From an uncultured Collinsella sp. (GTDB taxonomy: Bacteria; Actinomycetota; Coriobacteriia; Coriobacteriales; Coriobacteriaceae): a stretch of DNA of 11,907 bases. Below, in pieces: positions 7,781 to 11,907 of the stretch (position 1 is the first letter of the stretch; each line of letters opens with the position of its first letter). The stretch lies in assembly GCA_900555225.1 (NCBI GenBank), contig USKL01000023.1:1-11907 (forward strand). Reading direction: 5' to 3'. The notes beneath the pieces are model-generated. The model was given only the letters and a program-made list of their open reading frames with translations, did no database searches and was not told the DNA's origin. The position numbers and the translations under genes are program-made.

Positions 7781-7828
7781 CCGCAGGTAAAGAGGTCTTT
7801 TAATTTAATACCAGTTGGTATTTACCTG
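7765..7828. promoter_or_regulatory. Operator-like nested dyads at the pilus promoter
   Basis: The dyad AATACCA-GT-TGGTATT (7807-7822) lies upstream of the -35. The octamer ATACCAGT occurs inside it (7808-7815) and again in the same direction between the -35 and -10 (7765-7772), with starts 43 bases apart, about four helical turns. CAGGTAAA (7784-7791) and its reverse complement TTTACCTG (7821-7828) also flank the region. This is what a dimeric repressor or activator site could look like. No regulator gene is in the window, so the binding protein is unknown. Confidence 0.4.
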
Positions 7829-7962
7829 TTAACGGGTTTGCATTAAAGCAGTTATATTCTGTAGAATTATGTATATGTTTAAACAACTTAACTTTGACCG
7901 GAAAGCCGCTCGGAGGGATAACCGCCCCAGCTGTGGTGCAAACGAACCTGTCCACTGCACAA

Positions 7963-7995
7963 AAAGGGCGCCGACCGCGATGGTCGACGCCCTTT
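7963..7995 (-). terminator. Intrinsic terminator after typA
   Basis: GGGCGCCGACC (7966-7976) pairs with GGTCGACGCCC (7982-7992) with one C-A mismatch and a 5-base loop. Flanking AAA/TTT extend the stem. On the minus strand it is followed by TTTTTG. The plus side also has TTTCTT, so it could act on both strands, but only the minus strand carries a gene here. Confidence 0.85.
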
Positions 7996-8022
7996 CTTGT
8001 TAGTCGCTATAAAGCCCAGCGC

Positions 8023-9861
8023 TTATTTGTTGACCTGGCCGGCGCGAACGGCAGCCTTCTTGCGGTCGGTGGCGTTGAGCAGACGCTTGCGCAGGCGGAT
8101 GTTCTTGGGAGTGATCTCGACCAGCTCGTCGTCGGCGATGTACTCCAGCGCCTCCTCCAGCGAGAAGGTGCGGGGCGGCACCAGCTGAACGGAGATATCG
8201 GAGGTCGAGGAGCGCTGGTTGCCCAGGTTCTTGGTACGGGCGATATTGACGACCATGTCGCCAGCCTTGCTGCGCTCGCCCACGATCATGCCCTCGTAGC
8301 ACTCGGTGCCTGGCTCAACAAACAGCTGACCGCGCTCCTGCAGCGTACCCAGGGCATAGGCAACGGCCTTCTCGGTGGTCATAGAGATCATTGCGCCGTT
8401 CTGGCGGTTGCCGATCTCGCCGGCATAGGGGCCGTACTCCAGGAAGGTGTGGTAGAACACGCCCTCGCCGTGGGTGACGTTCATGATGCGGTTCTTAAGA
8501 CCCATGATGCCGCGGGTCGGAATCTTAAACTCGAGGTGCGTCACGATGCCCGAGGTATCCATGCTCGTCATGATGCCGCCGGAGGTGCCGAAGACCTCAA
8601 CGACCTTGCCCGAGTACTCGTCCGGGCACTCGACGACGGCCTGCTCGACGGGCTCCATCTTGTTGCCGTTCTCGTCCTTCTTAAACAGAACGCGGGGACG
8701 GCCGACCTGGAACTCAAAGCCCTCGCGGCGCATGGACTCCATCAGAACGGACAGGTGCAGAATGCCGCGGCCCGAGACCTCGACGCCGCTCTTGTCCTCG
8801 AGTTCCTCGATCTTCATGGTCACGTTGTTCTCGGCCTCGTTGAACAGGCGCTCCTTGAGCTGACGGGCGCCCACGATGTCGCCGTCGCGGCCGACAAGCG
8901 GGGAGGTCGAAGCCTCAAAGACGATGGACAGGGTCGGCGGGTCGATCTCGATGGGCTCGAGCTCGACAGGGTTCTCGGGATCGGTGTAGACATCGCCGAT
9001 ATCGGTGCGGTCGATACCCACGACAGCGGCGATGTCGCCGGCGCCGACTTCCTGGCACTCGGTACGGCCCAGGTAGTCGAAGGTAAAGAGCTGCTTGACG
9101 GTGGCGGTAGCGCTGGAGCCGTCGTTCTTGACAACCAGGATCTGGTCGCCCTGGTGGATGGCGCCAGAGTACACGCGGCCGATACCGATGCGGCCGACGA
9201 AGTTGGAGTGGTCGATGGTCACGCACTGCATGGCCAGCGGGGCGTTCTCGTCAACCTCGGGCGCGGGCATGTCGTCGATAATCATATCGAGCAGCGGGTA
9301 CATGTCCATGTTGCCGTCGTTGGGGTCAAGACGGGCAAAGCCGTTCATGGCGCTGGCGTAGACCACGTGCTCCATGGCGAACTCAAGCTGGTCGTCGGTG
9401 GCGCCCAGGTCGGCCATGAGGTCCAGGCAGTCGTTGTAGGCCTTCTCGGGGTTGGCGCCCGGACGGTCGATCTTGTTGATGACGATCATGATCTTAAGGC
9501 CGGTGTCGATAGCGTGACGCAGCACGAAGCGGGTCTGGGGCATGGGGCCCTCAAAGGCGTCGACCAGCAGCAGGGCGCCGTCGGCCATACGCAGCACGCG
9601 CTCGACCTCGCCGCCAAAGTCGGCGTGGCCCGGGGTGTCGATGACGTTGATCTTGACGTCCTTGTACTCGATAGAGATGTTCTTGGCGAGAATCGTAATG
9701 CCGCGCTCGCGCTCCTGGTCGTTGGAATCCAGGACGCGGTCCTCGACCTGCTGGTTGGCACGGAAGGCGTCCGTGGCACGCAGGAGCTTGTCGACCATCG
9801 TCGTCTTGCCGTGGTCGACGTGAGCGATGATGGCGATGTTCCTCAGATTGTCTACGCGCAT
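8023..9861 (-). CDS. typA: Ribosome-associated GTPase TypA/BipA
   Basis: A 612-residue translational GTPase, the normal length for TypA. In characterised species it binds the ribosome at the elongation-factor site and helps 50S subunit assembly and growth under stress and cold. The G motifs are all present: AHVDHGKT (13-20), RGIT (53-56), DTPGH (75-79), NKID (129-132) and SAMNG (170-174). EF-G-like domains II, III and V follow, and then the TypA-specific C-terminal domain ending in a lysine/arginine-rich stretch ('[18 protein letters not shown]'). AGGGGA lies just before the ATG at 9861. The gene lies 117 bases after the 149-residue gene and has its own terminator. High GC and full conservation mark it as core genome. 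I could not identify a clear promoter in the gap upstream. Confidence 0.97.
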   Translation of the reverse strand: MRVDNLRNIAIIAHVDHGKTTMVDKLLRATDAFRANQQVEDRVLDSNDQERERGITILAKNISIEYKDVKINVIDTPGHADFGGEVERVLRMADGALLLVDAFEGPMPQTRFVLRHAIDTGLKIMIVINKIDRPGANPEKAYNDCLDLMADLGATDDQLEFAMEHVVYASAMNGFARLDPNDGNMDMYPLLDMIIDDMPAPEVDENAPLAMQCVTIDHSNFVGRIGIGRVYSGAIHQGDQILVVKNDGSSATATVKQLFTFDYLGRTECQEVGAGDIAAVVGIDRTDIGDVYTDPENPVELEPIEIDPPTLSIVFEASTSPLVGRDGDIVGARQLKERLFNEAENNVTMKIEELEDKSGVEVSGRGILHLSVLMESMRREGFEFQVGRPRVLFKKDENGNKMEPVEQAVVECPDEYSGKVVEVFGTSGGIMTSMDTSGIVTHLEFKIPTRGIMGLKNRIMNVTHGEGVFYHTFLEYGPYAGEIGNRQNGAMISMTTEKAVAYALGTLQERGQLFVEPGTECYEGMIVGERSKAGDMVVNIARTKNLGNQRSSTSDISVQLVPPRTFSLEEALEYIADDELVEITPKNIRLRKRLLNATDRKKAAVRAGQVNK

Positions 9862-9978
9862 GTAGTTCCCCTATCTTCTATCTATATACAACCGGCACGC
9901 GTATGCGACCCACCCAGCAATGCAACGCTCGGCGGGAATATTGAGCCTTTTACCGAAAACTCGTTTATTTTAGCGATT

Positions 9979-10428
9979 TTAGATGAGAGGGGTTTCCTCA
10001 CCTGCAGGTTCAGGGTCGCTCCACATAAAACCATCGCCGGCGCCCATGCCCTCATACAGCACATATGCCGAAAAACCGCTCTCGAGCGTGGTTTCGAAGA
10101 AGCTCACGAGCAGAGCATCGTGATAGCCGCCGTCAATCTCGACGCAGCCGGTGTAGCCGATGGCATAGCGAGCGATACGGCCCAGGCCCTCGTCCTTAAG
10201 ACCCATCTTGTGCTCGGAGATAAAGTTGGTGGCCGCCTCGAGGCACGCCTCTTCGCCATCCTCGTCGAGCGCCGCCAGATAACGGTTGGAAGCGGCGTCC
10301 TCAATTGCCACGACCACGCCAGGGTTTTCACCGGCGGCAAGGTCGTCCAAGAACGCGCCGATCAGATCGCACACCATGGCGTCGAGCTCGGCGGAGACGT
10401 TACCGGCGTCCTGCATATCCTGTGCCAT
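9979..10428 (-). CDS. Acidic 149-residue protein of unknown function
   Basis: I do not recognise this family. The start at 10428 has GGAAGG seven bases upstream. The protein has no signal peptide or membrane helix and is rich in Asp and Glu, so it is probably cytosolic. The N-terminal third is predicted helical ('AELDAMVCDLIGAFLDDL'). The middle reads as alternating strand and helix ('PGVVVAIEDA', then 'EEACLEAATNFISEHKMG'). The C-terminal part has strand-like runs ('DALLVSFFETTLESGFSAYVLY') and ends in an acidic, proline-containing tail. It starts 30 bases after the stop of the small membrane protein gene and precedes typA, so it may belong to a DUF151-membrane protein-unknown operon. Codon use and GC match typA. 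The gene appears real. Confidence 0.75.
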   Translation of the reverse strand: MAQDMQDAGNVSAELDAMVCDLIGAFLDDLAAGENPGVVVAIEDAASNRYLAALDEDGEEACLEAATNFISEHKMGLKDEGLGRIARYAIGYTGCVEIDGGYHDALLVSFFETTLESGFSAYVLYEGMGAGDGFMWSDPEPAGEETPLI

Positions 10429-10458
10429 CTTTAGACCTTCCCATCGAGTCTGGCGTCG

Positions 10459-10815
10459 TTACAGTTCTTGTGCCTCAGCAGCGATCTTAGCGGCAGCGTC
10501 GCGGGCGCGCATCATATCCATCGCGCGCTTGTCGAGTACCTTGATCTGACTGGTCAGCATGACCGCATCGACCACGCCCCAGATCATAAGGCCCGTAGAG
10601 ATCGAAAACCCAAGCGCACCAACTGTACCACGAAGGCGCGAACAGATTGCCGCGACAAGGGCGGAGACGACAACCATCTTGATAAACGAGCCGCGGCGTT
10701 CGCGAAGCGTGCGGGCCTGCGTCACATAGGCAATGCGAGCCGCCTCAGAAGCCTCCGAGCGCATCTGGGCCTCGCGCGCAATGGCCGCCGCCTCAGCCGA
10801 CATACCGCCGGCCAT
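10459..10815 (-). CDS. Small two-helix membrane protein, unknown function
   Basis: About 118 residues. An Ala/Glu/Arg-rich amphipathic helix (1-45) is followed by two likely membrane helices ('MVVVSALVAAI', and 'GALGFSISTGLMIWGVVDAVML'). A second charged helix forms the C-terminus. The two short helices joined by a basic turn suggest a hairpin in the membrane with both ends in the cytosol. The segment 'MIWGVVDAVML' is slightly reminiscent of the end of TM2-domain proteins, but I would not assign the family. The start is uncertain: the ATG at 10846-10848 touches the DUF151 stop (TAAATG) but lacks a ribosome site, while the ATG at 10813-10815 has GGAG nine bases upstream and is preferred. Either way the gene is tightly linked to the DUF151 gene. 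Confidence 0.7.
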   Translation of the reverse strand: MAGGMSAEAAAIAREAQMRSEASEAARIAYVTQARTLRERRGSFIKMVVVSALVAAICSRLRGTVGALGFSISTGLMIWGVVDAVMLTSQIKVLDKRAMDMMRARDAAAKIAAEAQEL

Positions 10816-10848
10816 CAGCGAACACTCCGCAGCCTGGACGCCCCGCAT

Positions 10849-11349
10849 TTAGAAGTCATCGGGGGAGAGCGTATGGACGAACTCGTCGAACTTCTCGAAC
10901 TCTTGCTCGTCGTCGACTTCCTCGGCATGGGCAGAAACGGTGCCCAGGCGATTCATGATGTCGTCTTCAACGAACATGGGGGCATTACTGCGTACGGCGA
11001 GGGCGATGGCGTCGCTCGGACGCGCATCGATCTTATGCTCGTTGCCATCGGCCAACACGACAACCGTCGCGTAAAACACGGGCGGCTCGGCGCGAACGAT
11101 TTCGATGCGTTCGAGCTTGGCACCCAGGGCACCAACAGTATCGAGCAATAGGTCATGGGTAATCGGGCGCTCGGCGCGACCGCTATCGATGCCGCGGCTA
11201 ATGGCAGCAGCTTCAAACGAACCAGTCTGAATGGAAAGGGAACGCAGCGGCGCGGGCGAGTCCGATTTGCTGCAGCGCTCGCGAAGCACGATAAGCGATG
11301 GCACGGGACCGGCGGCCATGACGATGGTCTCTATGTCGACACGAACCAT
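10849..11349 (-). CDS. Bifunctional nuclease family protein (DUF151)
   Basis: A 166-residue protein of the DUF151/BFN family. Plant members have been reported to cut DNA and RNA; the bacterial role is unclear. The domain spans about 35-135: 'PLRSLSIQTGSFEAAAI', the Leu-rich segment 'HDLLLDTVGALGAKLERIEI', strand 'FYATVVVL', then the hallmark 'IDARPSDAIALAVR' (107-120). An acidic tail (137-166) rich in Glu and Asp follows the domain. The start at 11349 is set by GGAGG six bases before the ATG; longer starts upstream have no ribosome site. It is the first gene of the likely operon with the small membrane protein. A promoter must lie in 11350-11465 but I could not pick one with confidence. Confidence 0.88.
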   Translation of the reverse strand: MVRVDIETIVMAAGPVPSLIVLRERCSKSDSPAPLRSLSIQTGSFEAAAISRGIDSGRAERPITHDLLLDTVGALGAKLERIEIVRAEPPVFYATVVVLADGNEHKIDARPSDAIALAVRSNAPMFVEDDIMNRLGTVSAHAEEVDDEQEFEKFDEFVHTLSPDDF

Positions 11350-11469
11350 GGAACACCTCCGGTACGTAGCGGTTAACACGCGGCAGCTCCACCGCATTGA
11401 ATAGCTATGCTACCCAATCTTTCGCACAGCACACAAAACCAAAATGAGATTTATCGCAGACAAGAAAAA

Positions 11470-11494
11470 AGCCCCGAGGCAACGCCTCAGGGCT
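11470..11494 (-). terminator. Intrinsic terminator of the tRNA cluster
   Basis: AGCCCCGAGGC (11470-11480) pairs with GCCTCAGGGCT (11484-11494) with one mismatch and a 3-base loop. On the minus strand it runs into TTTTTTC. It lies 14 bases after the last tRNA and separates the tRNAs from the DUF151 operon. Confidence 0.88.
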
Positions 11495-11508
11495 CTTCAC
11501 AGTTTTGA

Positions 11509-11585
11509 TGGTGGACCTGACAAGATTCGAACTTGTGACCTCCCGGTTATCAGCCGGACGCTCTAACCAACTGAGCTACAGGTCC
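11509..11585 (-). tRNA. tRNA-Ile (GAT)
   Basis: A 77-base cloverleaf with encoded CCA. The acceptor stem GGACCTG/CAGGTCC pairs fully, the D stem is GCTC/GAGC, the anticodon loop is CTGATAA (anticodon GAT) and the T arm ACAAG-TTCGAAT-CTTGT is fully paired. It is the last of three tRNAs on the strand, four bases after tRNA-Ala, and looks fully functional. Confidence 0.96.
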
Positions 11586-11589
11586 ATCA

Positions 11590-11665
11590 TGGTGGAGGTT
11601 AGGGGGATCGAACCCCTGACCTCAGGCTTGCAAAGCCCGCGCTCTCCCAGCTGAGCTAATTCCCC
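11590..11665 (-). tRNA. tRNA-Ala (TGC), mismatched acceptor stem
   Basis: A 76-base cloverleaf with encoded CCA. The anticodon loop is TTTGCAA (anticodon TGC), and the D, anticodon and T stems pair. The G3-U70 pair that marks alanine tRNAs is present. The acceptor strands GGGGAAT and AACCTCC leave A5-C68 and A6-A67 unpaired, which is unusual. Either it is a weakened gene copy, or one strand has changed recently. Confidence 0.92.
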
Positions 11666-11690
11666 GAATGACTTTTACCTCATGATATTA

Positions 11691-11734
11691 ATAAACGCTC
11701 CACCGGCTAACTCGGCTCACGGTGGAGCGTTTAT
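11691..11734 (-). terminator. Long hairpin between tRNA-Ile and tRNA-Ala, possible weak terminator
   Basis: A perfect 15-bp inverted repeat, ATAAACGCTCCACCG (11691-11705) and its complement (11720-11734), with a 14-base loop. On the minus strand the GC-rich stem is followed by TTTATTAAT, only a moderate U-tract. It could attenuate transcription, protect the 3' end of the first tRNA, or guide processing. Confidence 0.5.
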
Positions 11735-11743
11735 CGCAAATCA

Positions 11744-11820
<77 letters not shown>

Positions 11821-11837
11821 TTGAAAAGTGCCTGATT

Positions 11838-11866
11838 ATAGTAACCCGACGACCAGGTATCGTCAA
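11838..11866 (-). promoter_or_regulatory. Promoter of the tRNA cluster
   Basis: On the minus strand TTGACG (11861-11866) and TACTAT (11838-11843) have a 17-base spacer; TACTATAAT also contains a perfect TATAAT at 11835-11840. The first tRNA begins 15 to 18 bases after the -10. An A/T tract (11887-11899) lies upstream and could act as an UP element. Confidence 0.75.
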
Positions 11867-11907
11867 CCCATAATCTGCTAGAATTTGAAAAAAATTTTTG
11901 ATTGAGG

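Larger units (their letters stand above)
7601..8022. other. 422-bp intergenic control region between typA and the pilus operon
   Basis: From right to left this gap contains the typA terminator (7963-7995), a moderately GC-rich stretch (7890-7960) in which I recognise nothing, an AT-rich stretch (7740-7885) with the dyads and promoter, and a leader of about 150 bases. The leader has minor inverted repeats (for example GCATTG/CAATGC) but no riboswitch that I can name. I found no credible small gene. Confidence 0.6.

Noticed and set aside
7784..7828. An invertible promoter element bounded by CAGGTAAA/TTTACCTG
   Set aside because: The 8-bp arms and 29-base interval are far too small for known site-specific inversion, and no recombinase gene is nearby. 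A protein-binding dyad is more likely.
7881..7960. A possible riboswitch in the GC-rich stretch between typA and the pilus promoter
   Set aside because: I compared it by eye with c-di-GMP and related riboswitch cores and found no match. It also lies upstream of the proposed pilus promoter, so it would not be in the leader.
7894..10434. An 846-codon plus-strand ORF opposite typA and the 149-residue gene
   Set aside because: It is the antisense shadow of typA in GC-rich sequence. It starts in the intergenic gap, has no ribosome site, runs through the typA terminator and has repetitive low-complexity composition with no recognisable domain.

Overview
The window reads as chromosome of a Gram-positive actinobacterium, most likely a gut Coriobacteriia member of the Collinsella type. 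This is inferred from high-GC TypA and DUF151 genes, LPXTG-anchored SpaA/FimA-type pilins and tRNA genes with encoded CCA; no rRNA or species marker is present. Every gene I accept lies on the minus strand, so transcription runs from high to low coordinates.

Right end (about 11350-11907): a three-tRNA cluster, Ile(GAT)-Ala(TGC)-Ile(GAT), with its own promoter, an internal long hairpin and an intrinsic terminator. Two of the three tRNAs have unpaired positions in helical stems.

Housekeeping block (7963-11349): a DUF151 bifunctional-nuclease-family protein, a small two-helix membrane protein, an unrecognised acidic 149-residue protein, and the ribosome-associated GTPase TypA/BipA. A strong hairpin terminator follows typA.

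Pilus block (1-7900): after an AT-rich control region with a good promoter and operator-like dyads come three sorting-signal proteins. These are a 1240-residue adhesin, probably the pilus tip (LPEAG), a 554-residue pilin (MPSTG, GTG start overlapping the adhesin stop) and a 598-residue pilin (LPLTG). A 13-bp terminator hairpin follows. At the left edge an excellent Shine-Dalgarno and ATG begin another gene that leaves the window, at the place where a pilin-specific class C sortase would be expected. The likely working model is export by signal peptides, polymerisation of one or both pilins by the sortase through pilin-motif lysines, capping by the adhesin, and attachment to peptidoglycan.

The most interesting points are: the two pilins are paralogues, but the middle one lacks the isopeptide asparagine motif of its sister; base composition changes sharply between and within the pilus genes; the three sorting signals all differ; a repeated ATACCAGT element sits in and upstream of the pilus promoter; and the tRNA-Ala acceptor stem carries two adjacent non-pairs. 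I found no evidence of a wholly new type of system.
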